From NCBI GenBank assembly GCA_024867545.1, contig JANFNE010000071.1, positions 180,674 to 244,673 of the forward strand: a stretch of 64,000 bases of DNA, in the 5' to 3' direction. The position numbers and the translations under genes are program-made. Shown piece by piece: positions 37,016 through 46,290 of this stretch (its first letter is position 1; each line of letters opens with the position of its first letter). A model generated the notes under the pieces. That model saw only the letters and a program-made list of their open reading frames with translations. It was not told where the DNA came from and searched no databases. This DNA comes from Phytopythium helicoides (taxonomy: Eukaryota > Oomycota > Peronosporomycetes > Pythiales > Pythiaceae).

Positions 37016-40000
37016 CTAATGACGCTGCCGATCACCTTGTCGTTCGTCTTCTTCACCTTGTGCACTCGAGAACTCGTCTGCAGATTGCATCGACCGAAAT
37101 CTAGTTCTGGAGCGATTCACTTTGTCAAACTCGTATAGAAGCTGCCCACAATTCAGTCTTTCCAGCGGTACCCATTCTGTCTCGTCGTATCCGCGCCACT
37201 TCACCAGGTATTCGCGCATCTGTCTCGCATTCCTTGTCTTCTTCACCACGCGCACGTCCAATAGCTTCTCGACCTCATAATCACCACTCTCCTCGTCGAC
37301 CCAACTGTCCTCCGGCAGTAGAGCAGCATCGAAATCAAACAGCTCTGGCACATCTCGCAAAGTCTCTTTCGGGCGATTTTCGTGTAACAAGCGCGGCTTG
37401 AGGCGACTCACGTGCACCCACGGATAGAAGCGGTAGGTAGATCCTTCGATCTGCAGCTTGTAGCGGAAGTCGGAATCCTTTTCAACAATTCTGAACGGTC
37501 CGTGCCATTTGTGGGCGAGCTTTTTGCTCAAGCCCGGTTGGACACGTGGCATATACAACCACACAGCATCGCCGATGCCGAAACCATCCTTAAACTTGTC
37601 GGACAAGGCTTTCCATAGCTCTGTCTGCTGTTCCGCTCGCTGCCGCTTTGCTTCTCGTTGCAGGTCGCGTGCCCACGCCTTCGCATATTCATATTCGCGC
37701 TGAATCTTCGCCCTCCAGAGATAAGCTGTCCTTGCATCTACGCCCCGAGGTACCTTCCCGAGCATTGCTTTCACCGTCGTTCTGGCATCCCATCCGTGGA
37801 CGAGATAGAACGGGGTCTCTCTGCGGGTAGAATCGTATGACGTGTTAATGCAGAACATCAGACGGCGGACAATGTCGTCCCAATCGCTCTGATCTGCCTC
37901 TGCGATATACGCACGTATGCTCCGCACCACTGTCTGTCCGGACCTCTCTTGTTGGCCGTTTGCTTGCGGTCTGTAAGCGAGTGTGGATCTCTGCTGACTG
38001 CCAAGTAGCTCTCTAAATTGTCGGAACACGTCAGACATAAACCGCGGATCGCGGTCATGCCGCAACTTGGAGCTCGCTCCAAAGTGTTGGAATACACATT
38101 CCTCATACGCTTCAGCAACATCTTGCGAAGTGGTGCTGCTCATTGGCTTGCACATCACGTAGCCCGAAAAAGTATCTTGAAACAGCAATAATGCTGTGTT
38201 TCCTTTGGCTGTTCGTGGTAATGGCAGTACAAAATCCATTGAGACAACTTGGAATGGTTCCTCAGCGAGCAGATTGCCAGGTGACGGTCCTGGGTTGCGA
38301 GGTACTCCCTTGGCGGTCGTGCAATCGACACATTCTTTAACGTATCTCTCCACATCCGCGTACATTCCGAGCCAGTAAAAGTCCTTCTTGAGGCGTTCGA
38401 AAGTGCGAAGAATTCCTTGGTGGCCTCCTTGCTTGTCCTCGTGGTACTGTTGGAGTAGGTCGTTGCGCAGCTCTTGTGGGACAACTAATCGTGGGTGATC
38501 TTGCGCAGGTCTTGGCCGCTTCGGGCTGGTCGTGGGCAGGTAGAATAGCACATCTCGCTCGTCGATGACGAAACGGTCGGCGACTTTGGCCAGCTCTTGA
38601 ACTTCCCTTTGGGTCAATTCGCTCAGATTGCCGTGTAGAAATGCTTTGAGCCTTCGTAGAGGCTCTTCTGCGTCCTGGTTCACACGAATGCGTTCCCAAC
38701 GCGTTTCCACGGCGATATCTGGGTCTTCTGTCACTCCCTCAGGTAAGTCTTGTGCCCTTCGCTCTCGGGAGCGGGTTTGCACCGCGAACACGCCAGCTTC
38801 GTCGTCGCCAACCGTCTCATCGGGTGGCGGTAGCTTGTCGAGGACTTCTCTCGGCGGTGGAGGTTTGGTCAGGCGCTCTGGCAGGCGATTTAGCTTCTCG
38901 AGTAGCTCCAGCTCCATTGAGTCACGGATTTCGAGTGACGCGGCGTGGTGCAATACACGCGTGGTAACGTGGTCTGCCGCGGCATTGAATTCCCGTTTCA
39001 CGTGAATCAGCTGTACTGAAACAAACTTCTCGAGGAGCGTGCGGACTTGGGCAAGCATAAGCGCCAACTTCGGGTCGTGACAATTGATCACGCCCTGCGC
39101 TTGCTGTATAGCTAACCGCGAGTCACCTACAACAACGAGCTCTTTCACATCCCTCTTGAGTGCCAGTGTGAGTCCACTTATCAGCCCATGGTATTCGGCG
39201 ACGTTCACCGTCACAGAATCGTCCGTCAGGTAGTCGCCATGAGCTTCGACAATCTTCCATTCTGGTAACTTCCACAAGACGTAGCCAGCACTTCCCACCT
39301 TAGACTTCAACTTGGCAGCGCCATCGAACGTCAGCAGCCAACCTCTATAATTCTCCTCCAGCATTTCGATGCTGACCGCAGGTGCCGGCTTTTTGAGCAC
39401 TTTCTGCGGGACTAGGTCTTCGACAACCCTATCAAGGTGTTCGCGAGGAGTGATGCTGGCGCTCAGTATAGCTGCCAGCCCGTCAGCGTCCTTCTGTAGC
39501 TGGATCACTTCCATTGTCCATGGAGACAGCATTGTTGCCCACTTGTGGCATCTTCCCTTCAGCGACTTAGACTTGAACAACCAACTTAGCGTCGAGTGCC
39601 TCGTGTAGACTTTGAGCTTCTGCCCAAGCAGGAGAGTGTGGTAGACTTCTAGAGAGCGGAACAACGCGAGGATTTCCTTTTCCGCAGCTGGGTAGTTGAT
39701 CTCAGCGCCGTGTAACACCCTTCCTGTGAACCGTACCGGAAATAGCATCCCATCATACTCTTGTGCAATGACTGCGCTGACCGCCCAGTCGTTCGAGTGT
39801 GTGATGATTGCAAATGGCTTGGCGCGGTCTGGATGTCTTAGAAGTGGCGTAGCTGTGATCTTCTCCTTCAGCATTTCGAACGCTCTCTTTGCCTTGTCGA
39901 GCCCTTCTTGGTGCTTCACCTGGTCCTCCGTCAACTCGTAGAGCACCGACGCGATCAAGGGCAAGCCCTCGATAAATTTCGCGTAATAGTTGATGCTTCC

Positions 40001-42781
40001 TAAGAACGATTGAACGCCTTTGAGTGTGGAGGGAAACGGCATTTCACGCACGGACTTTGCGATTTTTGGCGTGGCTTGGATGCCTTCACGGCTCACGCGG
40101 TGTGACAGGAAGTCAACCTCTCGTTTGCCGAACACGCTCTTGGGCAGGCTTACCGAAATACCCCAGTACCGCAGACGGTACAGCAGCTCATCCAGCTTGT
40201 GACACATCTCGTCCCAGTCTCTGCCCCCGAAGGCGACGTCGTCAACATAGCTGCTGCGGCCGAGCACCGGCCCCATCCGGGGTGGCGCTGGCCGGTTGAT
40301 CTGGAAGACGGTCAAAGGACCATCTCCCTCAGCAGCAGTTGCATCCTCCGAGTCGCTCTGCTGTGAACCCACATTCAAGTGGTAATGTTCGCGCACATCA
40401 GGGTCAGCTTGTGCTTCGAGCTCAGGCGGTAGTCGTACAAACCCCCACAGGCAGTTGTCGAGCACTCGCTGGTACACGAGTGGTGCATTCTTTAAGCCGA
40501 AGGGCATTCGGGTCCACTGAAAATGACCGAGGGGGCAAATGAATGCCGATATCCTTCTTGCACGGTCAGTCAGTGGCACTGCCCAGAACCCGCTCGCCAT
40601 GTCGAGGCTCACCAGCCACATCACTTCGTCGAAGTTATCCAGCAGGTCGTCGATTAGTGGCATTGGGTAGAGGTCTAGTTGCAGGAGCTGGTTGACCATT
40701 CGGTAGTCGATGCAGAGGCGGATGTCCTTGCCATTCTTCTTGAGCACAATCACGATTGGGGAGGCCCACTGAGAGTCCGAGAACTCGATCAGGCCGCTCT
40801 CGAGTAGCTTCTTGAGCAGATCGTACACCTTACGCAGGTACTGTGGCGGTATACGCCTGGCACGCTGTGCGATAGGTTTCGCCCCTTGAACGTCAAGATC
40901 GCAAGTCACACCTCGAGCTGGTGGTGGCAACGCATTACCCTCACCTAAGAAGGCGCTCTTGTGACGGCGTAGTATCTCTCGGACTTTGTCTTCCTGCCCT
41001 GGAGACGTCTCCCCAGGTGTACCAACATCGGCCGTTTCGATGTCAGCCGTCGGTGCCAGATCTGGAAGGTCTGGCAACGTCGCCAACTGGTCACGCAGCT
41101 CGTGCAACAATATTGCGTCCTCTCCCTCACGAAGGAATACCGCTGGTGCTTCTGTAGATTGCACCGCTTCTGCTCTCATTACGCGTGCGAGGTTGTCTTC
41201 TAATACTTCTGACGGCTCGCGGTCGACCTCCTCTGCAGATGCCCCTCGGTCGAACTCGACTGTGGAGTCGGCTTGTCTTCTGACTTGCGACTTCCGAGGT
41301 TCTACTGCGACGGTGGTACTCACGAACACCGAATCTTCTACTCGCACGACATGGTCTGGTGTTTCTGCAACTCTGTTGAGCGGTCGGATTTCGTTCGACC
41401 TCAGCAAGATGCGCTCCGGCGCAGCTCTATATGGCTTCGGCAGCTCTGGCTCTTGGGGCATGGCGTTCCACTGGCGCTCACGGAACTCGGGCGACGGAGT
41501 ATTCTCGTACACAAGCTGGCTCCATTCTCGATACTTGCGCGACTCGGGGCGCACAAAGCGTCCGGCCGTACGAGGCAGGTGCCCCTTCTCCAAGACCGCA
41601 GCAACCGACACATACCTTGGAAGGTAGAGTCTCTTCTCTAGTGAGATATTCGCAATCTGGATTACAGCAGGTCGTCTCCTTGACTTCCAACCAACTTGAG
41701 TTACCCAATCATCTCCTCTTGCTACCCAGAGTTGGGCTCCGTCCTCGATTCGCTTCTGCAACTGAACGCTCAGCGGTACAGTCCCCACTTCTCCAGGCGC
41801 CAACCATCCCGCTTGACCGACTTCGACAGTCTGCTCGTACCCTGCTGTCTCTTGACGCGGACCACCGACCAGCAGAATTCGCTCCTCATCTGGCAGTTCC
41901 ACAGCGCCTTCTCTCAAACTCAACCGGATTCCCGCGGCGTACATGAAGTTCATGCCGAGTAAACAATTCACTCCTTCACCAATGTTCCCGACCCAGACGT
42001 CCATCACATACACAACCTTCAGCCCCAGCGTTATCTTGACTCTCGTCCTCGCCGTTATCTTCGTCTTAGTCCCTCCGATGCCGTTCACTGTCAACTGGCT
42101 ATCGAACTTGAGCTTCAGCCGCGACTTGCGTGCAAAGTCTAGGCTTACGATACTCGTTGTCGCCCCAGTATCAAGCATAATCAGTGTGGGTTCGTCACTC
42201 ACGGAGCCTCTGACCATCGCCGTCATGTGGTGATCGTCGTCAGACTCGTGATGTTCCCACCATCCCATGCGTTGACCGGGTTGTAGCTCGACCTCCGGAA
42301 GTTCCGTTGTCTCTTCAGAGGTAGCCATGTGACAGATGGCTGTGGAGTGACTTTGCGCTTCGATTTCAGATGAAGTGTCCGTGTTGACCTTATTGTGGCT
42401 GATTGGAGCCGAGATCTTCGGGCCGACATAAGCAAACGCGCGCATAACCAGGGGATTCCGCCCGACACGCTCCAGACCCCTAAGATCTGGCGGGCGCCCT
42501 AGTTTAACGGCGACGAGTTGACGCTTGGTGGCGTCGTTGGCGGTGCTTGACTTGGGTTCACTGATGACGTCGTTGAAGTTGGAGTGACCGCCGCCCTTGC
42601 TTCGCGGATCCACTTGAAAAAGTCCTTCATGACTGGGCAACTTCCACTGTGAGAGTTCGCACAGACAGGGCATGGTAGTGGCTTTCTGAAGCAACGTTCG
42701 GTCAGATGACCACGTTCTCCACATGTTTCGCACAACAGGTCGTTCCAACAGTTCTCTGCAGAGTGGCCGAGTCGTTTGCAC
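37016..42781 (-). CDS. pol: Gypsy pol polyprotein: PR-RT-RNaseH-RNaseH-IN-chromodomain
   Basis: Open frame of 1,921 codons. Residue numbers count from its left-open start. Aspartic protease with LDTGATTS (about 203-210). Reverse transcriptase about 630-930 with catalytic D727 (SLDMASGFW) and YVDD (845-848). A first RNase H (about 985-1100) keeps the glutamate near 1034-1036 but has H995 and R1061 where catalytic aspartates belong. A second RNase H (about 1148-1275) keeps D1153, E1196, D1220 and D1270. Integrase: H1447/H1454/C1484/C1487 zinc motif, then D1516, D1576, E1612 (D,D35E). A chromodomain (about 1834-1893, YLVKWRGYDETEWVPLE) ends it. It overlaps gag by 283 nt in the -1 frame. Product makes and integrates element cDNA. 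Confidence 0.95.
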   Translation of the reverse strand: MQTTRPLCRELLERPVVRNMWRTWSSDRTLLQKATTMPCLCELSQWKLPSHEGLFQVDPRSKGGGHSNFNDVISEPKSSTANDATKRQLVAVKLGRPPDLRGLERVGRNPLVMRAFAYVGPKISAPISHNKVNTDTSSEIEAQSHSTAICHMATSEETTELPEVELQPGQRMGWWEHHESDDDHHMTAMVRGSVSDEPTLIMLDTGATTSIVSLDFARKSRLKLKFDSQLTVNGIGGTKTKITARTRVKITLGLKVVYVMDVWVGNIGEGVNCLLGMNFMYAAGIRLSLREGAVELPDEERILLVGGPRQETAGYEQTVEVGQAGWLAPGEVGTVPLSVQLQKRIEDGAQLWVARGDDWVTQVGWKSRRRPAVIQIANISLEKRLYLPRYVSVAAVLEKGHLPRTAGRFVRPESRKYREWSQLVYENTPSPEFRERQWNAMPQEPELPKPYRAAPERILLRSNEIRPLNRVAETPDHVVRVEDSVFVSTTVAVEPRKSQVRRQADSTVEFDRGASAEEVDREPSEVLEDNLARVMRAEAVQSTEAPAVFLREGEDAILLHELRDQLATLPDLPDLAPTADIETADVGTPGETSPGQEDKVREILRRHKSAFLGEGNALPPPARGVTCDLDVQGAKPIAQRARRIPPQYLRKVYDLLKKLLESGLIEFSDSQWASPIVIVLKKNGKDIRLCIDYRMVNQLLQLDLYPMPLIDDLLDNFDEVMWLVSLDMASGFWAVPLTDRARRISAFICPLGHFQWTRMPFGLKNAPLVYQRVLDNCLWGFVRLPPELEAQADPDVREHYHLNVGSQQSDSEDATAAEGDGPLTVFQINRPAPPRMGPVLGRSSYVDDVAFGGRDWDEMCHKLDELLYRLRYWGISVSLPKSVFGKREVDFLSHRVSREGIQATPKIAKSVREMPFPSTLKGVQSFLGSINYYAKFIEGLPLIASVLYELTEDQVKHQEGLDKAKRAFEMLKEKITATPLLRHPDRAKPFAIITHSNDWAVSAVIAQEYDGMLFPVRFTGRVLHGAEINYPAAEKEILALFRSLEVYHTLLLGQKLKVYTRHSTLSWLFKSKSLKGRCHKWATMLSPWTMEVIQLQKDADGLAAILSASITPREHLDRVVEDLVPQKVLKKPAPAVSIEMLEENYRGWLLTFDGAAKLKSKVGSAGYVLWKLPEWKIVEAHGDYLTDDSVTVNVAEYHGLISGLTLALKRDVKELVVVGDSRLAIQQAQGVINCHDPKLALMLAQVRTLLEKFVSVQLIHVKREFNAAADHVTTRVLHHAASLEIRDSMELELLEKLNRLPERLTKPPPPREVLDKLPPPDETVGDDEAGVFAVQTRSRERRAQDLPEGVTEDPDIAVETRWERIRVNQDAEEPLRRLKAFLHGNLSELTQREVQELAKVADRFVIDERDVLFYLPTTSPKRPRPAQDHPRLVVPQELRNDLLQQYHEDKQGGHQGILRTFERLKKDFYWLGMYADVERYVKECVDCTTAKGVPRNPGPSPGNLLAEEPFQVVSMDFVLPLPRTAKGNTALLLFQDTFSGYVMCKPMSSTTSQDVAEAYEECVFQHFGASSKLRHDRDPRFMSDVFRQFRELLGSQQRSTLAYRPQANGQQERSGQTVVRSIRAYIAEADQSDWDDIVRRLMFCINTSYDSTRRETPFYLVHGWDARTTVKAMLGKVPRGVDARTAYLWRAKIQREYEYAKAWARDLQREAKRQRAEQQTELWKALSDKFKDGFGIGDAVWLYMPRVQPGLSKKLAHKWHGPFRIVEKDSDFRYKLQIEGSTYRFYPWVHVSRLKPRLLHENRPKETLRDVPELFDFDAALLPEDSWVDEESGDYEVEKLLDVRVVKKTRNARQMREYLVKWRGYDETEWVPLERLNCGQLLYEFDKVNRSRTRFRSMQSADEFSSAQGEEDERQGDRQRH

Positions 42782-45700
42782 TTTGCACAGGTTGTTCTTG
42801 ATGGCGAATGCGACCCTGGCGACAGTTGGCTCCTCGGGTAGTTACCACTCTGGCTATTGAACCTCTGAGGCTGGTTGAACGAGTTTCGCGGTCCATGGGA
42901 GGTCACTTGAGCTGCATACGCTTGCTCTTCGGACTCCTCCTCTTCAAGAGACGAATCATAGTCTCGGCAGTTATCTTGCGATTCCTCTGCCCAGTACGCT
43001 CTTCCAGGATTGCTCTCCTTGGGGCGGAACCTGCCAGCCGTAGGGTCGACCTTCTTGAACTGCACTGCTCTGGGTACTTCGTTCCTGTAGAGGGCGTCTA
43101 CTTCATGCTCGTCCTCGCTGCCAGTTACCTCGTGGTACATCTTAAGTGTTTCTTCGAACTCCTGCATAGAGAAGAACGTGCGGGCGGCGAGGTTGTACTT
43201 CAAAGTCTTGTCGGTGAGCTTCTGTAGGAACCTCTTGATATGCTTCTGCCGGGTCTTCGCGGTAGTAGTGTCAATTTGCGCTCTTGCAGCGGCGGCATTT
43301 AGTCTCCACAAGAAATGCAGTGGCTTCTCGTTCCTTCTCGGCACCATCTCCAGGTATCTCTCCATAACGCTGTCTGACGCAGTGCAAAACTGTTCCTGGA
43401 ACTTCTTGGAGAGCACCTTCCACGTCTGTCGAGTAGTCAGATCTAGCTGTCGGTACCACGCTTTCGCGCTTCCTTCAAGCCACATTGGGAGGTATTTGCA
43501 CTTCTCCTCAGGTTCCCACATGCACACGTCGGCTGAGTAGGCGAATTGATTCCACCACTTCTTACGCTCTTCCAGCGTCTCAGTCCCCTTGAAGTAGGCG
43601 ATCGAGTTGAACGGTATAGTCATGCGAAATCCAGCTGCAGGGGCAGGCGTAGAGTTTCGAGCGTTGTTGACTTGACTCGGGAAACTGGATTGGTTACCCT
43701 CTCCAGGTAGGCCTGGTGCGTTCCCACCTGCGGAGCCTCCGTTTCTTCCTCCAGCGCCATTTGTAGGTCCACCACCATACACAGGGCCACCGCTGGTCGG
43801 CGGTTGCCAGGGCGACGTACTTCCTCTGTACCCAAACGGGACGTTGGATGACTGGTGAGGCTGAGCCGGGGCCACAGGTCGCGCACTTGACGCACTGACG
43901 AACGGTCGTGACGCGTAGACTTGCGTGAATGACGAACCAGACATAGACGGGCCGGTGCTTGACACGACGGGAGTCGGAATAGTCGTTCCGGCGGCGATGG
44001 ACGTGTGCGAATGCACGCTAGTCGCGCGCGAGGCCGGAATCACTGTTGTAGCTGTACTAACCGGCGGCGGAGTTGTGAACGGCGAGGCAGTGGCTCGCGC
44101 CAACTGCGCGGTTGCGTGCTGTAGCCGCAGTTTATCTAACTCCTCCTCCATGCGTTTGGCGTGTGCATCTCGCTGTTGTTGCTCGACTTGTCGCTGACGA
44201 CGCTCTCGTTCGTGCTGCAGACGCATCTCGTCTTGCTGCTGCTGGAATTGCAACTCTCGCTGGTTCATCTGCGACCTAAACAATCGCTCTTGCTCCGCGC
44301 GGGTTTGTTCTGCAGCAAGCAGGTCAGCTTTGCGCCGCTCTTCCGCGCGCTCATTGAACTCCCTGTACTCCGCAGACGCTTCACGACGGAACTCCTCCCA
44401 CATGCGAACCTTCTCAGCTTCACGTTGCTGCTCGGCTTGCTGGGCTTGTTGCTGCAGTTGAGTCTGGTGTTGGCGAACTGTCTCTTCCCAAGTGCGGTGA
44501 TCTCGAGCGCTGGCCTGTTGGAGTCGAACGACCTCCTCCTGCAAAGCCCGCTGTTCACGTGCGAGTCGTTGGTTCTCGCGTTCTGCTTCTAGACGATACT
44601 TCTCCCGGTCCGACTGGTTCCGTAACTGCATCTCGCCGATCTGACGCTGTAGAGCTCGGATTTGCTGCGCTTGCTCACTGAGGATAGTATCCATGACCGG
44701 AGCCACAGACTGCTGGTCAGCTCCCTGAGGAGGGGTAACAGCTCTCGGTGGAGTAGTTGGCAGTGCCGGTAGCGTCGCTGGTTCCACAGTCGCGTCCCAG
44801 TGCTTCCCGGTGAGGGCTAACATGCCGGGGACGTATTGCTGCACCACGGAAGGTGTGACGGCTTGTGCCATCATCACTGCGGGGCCGAGGGTGGCTCCTA
44901 CAGGCACAACACCACTTGTATCCGTCCCGTCGGACATGTCTTGGTCCCACGAAGTCGGCGAGTGAAAACGGCTCTCTGACGACGCGCTAGAGTCGAATCC
45001 AGCCGGTGGCAGTGACACATCTGAGCCAGGCACAAAGGCCATTCGCTGGTACCTCTTCCTTGGGATGACGATCCCAGAGTCGGTTGAGACGCTGCTTGTG
45101 TGCCGTTCGCTCACCGTGCGGACGCGCAATATCAAGTCTGTCGTCAGGAACTCCTTGACACCCTCTATCATGAGAACATCACCTTCTTCGTCGACTTCGA
45201 GCATATCCACGTCTTGGAAGTCTTCTACGTGCACGAACGGTTGCTTGTGGACAGGCATGGTGCACGAGGCACCTTCAGCAACCCATCTCCAGATTTCCAT
45301 CATTGGTTTCATCGCCGCGAGCACATCTTGGGCAATCAGTCGGACTGTATCCACAGGTACGTCTCGGGTTTCTCCGTGTGAGAACCACTCTGGTGCCAGG
45401 TTGAGGAACTCATATCCCGCTTCTTCTAGGGCCGTCTGCAAGACTGCGATAACCTCGGGTGCAGAAAGCGCACCCAGAGGAACGCTAAACGCGCGCAGAT
45501 CGGACGGCACTGGCAGACACACATGACGAACACGCAGTGCGGCCAGCCACGACGCCTCAGGTGAGAGCTCGACACTTTGGCGCAGGAAATGGTTGAGGCG
45601 GACAGTCGCTGTGACCCATTCGGTCATCCGTTCTCGGTTGACTTGAGAGTAAGCAGGGTCGCGCGGGCAGTTCAGCCCACGCTCACAGGCTTGCCACCGT

Positions 45701-46290
45701 ATCTTCTGGTCTTCTACGTAGTTGGCGACTTCGACATCGAGCAGGCTCACGACGGGTACATCTTCCAATAGCAACTGGGGTTGTGTGGGCAGCTCGAAAC
45801 GAGTCATCCATGGCCACTGAACAACTTGAGAGCGAGGGTCCGCGGCTCGTGCCACGTCGCGCGCGCGTGCAGCCGATGCCAATCCTGCAGCTTGACCGCC
45901 GACGATAAACTCGGTCGAGGACAACTCAGCGCTAGCAAGCGCGAGGTCTGACGCCTGGATGGCATCGCGGGTTGTTTCTGCAGGGACTATGTCAGCCACA
46001 ACGTCTTGCACCGCAGCTTGGGGTGTCGGAGGGCTGTCGACGGACTCCCGAAGGATGTCTGTAGCTTCTCCAGACGTCTCAGGCGTAGGTAACGCTCGAG
46101 CAACACGTTCCATTGGACTTGGACTCCTTGCGTTCTTCTTTGGCTTGTCGCGCTTCCTTTTGGCGACTTCGGTCTTCTCTTGAGCAGCAGGTGCTCCGGA
46201 CGCACTCTGCTGACCGCTGAACGGCTCTTCACGCGCATTAGCTCCCGATCCGGGCATGCGCACCAGCTGTGATGATGCGGCGCCCTCCAT
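42499..46290 (-). CDS. gag: Gypsy gag polyprotein
   Basis: 1,263 codons from ATG 46290, which lies 22 bases inside the 5' LTR; ATG 46257 just outside is the alternative. Unusually long for gag. The N-terminal two thirds hold Pro/Ala-rich linkers and a long Gln/Arg/Glu-rich coiled coil (about 44150-44680). The capsid-like retrotransposon_gag domain (about 43120-43620) has FKGTETLEERKKWWNQF, YLPMWLEGSAKAWYRQL and FQEQFC. Two CX2CX4HX4C knuckles (CAKCKRLGHSAENC, CETCGERGHLTERC) sit at about 42690-42810, then a third Cys-rich stretch. It would form the particle and bind the RNA. The C-terminal 94 codons overlap pol; pol expression needs a -1 shift. Confidence 0.92.
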   Translation of the reverse strand: MEGAASSQLVRMPGSGANAREEPFSGQQSASGAPAAQEKTEVAKRKRDKPKKNARSPSPMERVARALPTPETSGEATDILRESVDSPPTPQAAVQDVVADIVPAETTRDAIQASDLALASAELSSTEFIVGGQAAGLASAARARDVARAADPRSQVVQWPWMTRFELPTQPQLLLEDVPVVSLLDVEVANYVEDQKIRWQACERGLNCPRDPAYSQVNRERMTEWVTATVRLNHFLRQSVELSPEASWLAALRVRHVCLPVPSDLRAFSVPLGALSAPEVIAVLQTALEEAGYEFLNLAPEWFSHGETRDVPVDTVRLIAQDVLAAMKPMMEIWRWVAEGASCTMPVHKQPFVHVEDFQDVDMLEVDEEGDVLMIEGVKEFLTTDLILRVRTVSERHTSSVSTDSGIVIPRKRYQRMAFVPGSDVSLPPAGFDSSASSESRFHSPTSWDQDMSDGTDTSGVVPVGATLGPAVMMAQAVTPSVVQQYVPGMLALTGKHWDATVEPATLPALPTTPPRAVTPPQGADQQSVAPVMDTILSEQAQQIRALQRQIGEMQLRNQSDREKYRLEAERENQRLAREQRALQEEVVRLQQASARDHRTWEETVRQHQTQLQQQAQQAEQQREAEKVRMWEEFRREASAEYREFNERAEERRKADLLAAEQTRAEQERLFRSQMNQRELQFQQQQDEMRLQHERERRQRQVEQQQRDAHAKRMEEELDKLRLQHATAQLARATASPFTTPPPVSTATTVIPASRATSVHSHTSIAAGTTIPTPVVSSTGPSMSGSSFTQVYASRPFVSASSARPVAPAQPHQSSNVPFGYRGSTSPWQPPTSGGPVYGGGPTNGAGGRNGGSAGGNAPGLPGEGNQSSFPSQVNNARNSTPAPAAGFRMTIPFNSIAYFKGTETLEERKKWWNQFAYSADVCMWEPEEKCKYLPMWLEGSAKAWYRQLDLTTRQTWKVLSKKFQEQFCTASDSVMERYLEMVPRRNEKPLHFLWRLNAAAARAQIDTTTAKTRQKHIKRFLQKLTDKTLKYNLAARTFFSMQEFEETLKMYHEVTGSEDEHEVDALYRNEVPRAVQFKKVDPTAGRFRPKESNPGRAYWAEESQDNCRDYDSSLEEEESEEQAYAAQVTSHGPRNSFNQPQRFNSQSGNYPRSQLSPGSHSPSRTTCAKCKRLGHSAENCWNDLLCETCGERGHLTERCFRKPLPCPVCANSHSGSCPVMKDFFKWIREARAAVTPTSTTSSVNPSQAPPTTPPSVNSSPLN
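46250..46265 (-). other. Candidate primer-binding site
   Basis: Two bases after the 5' LTR (minus strand) the sequence reads TGGTGCGCATGCCCGG; TGG is the complement of a tRNA CCA end. I cannot match the tRNA from sequence alone. The gag frame reads through it. Confidence 0.35.
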
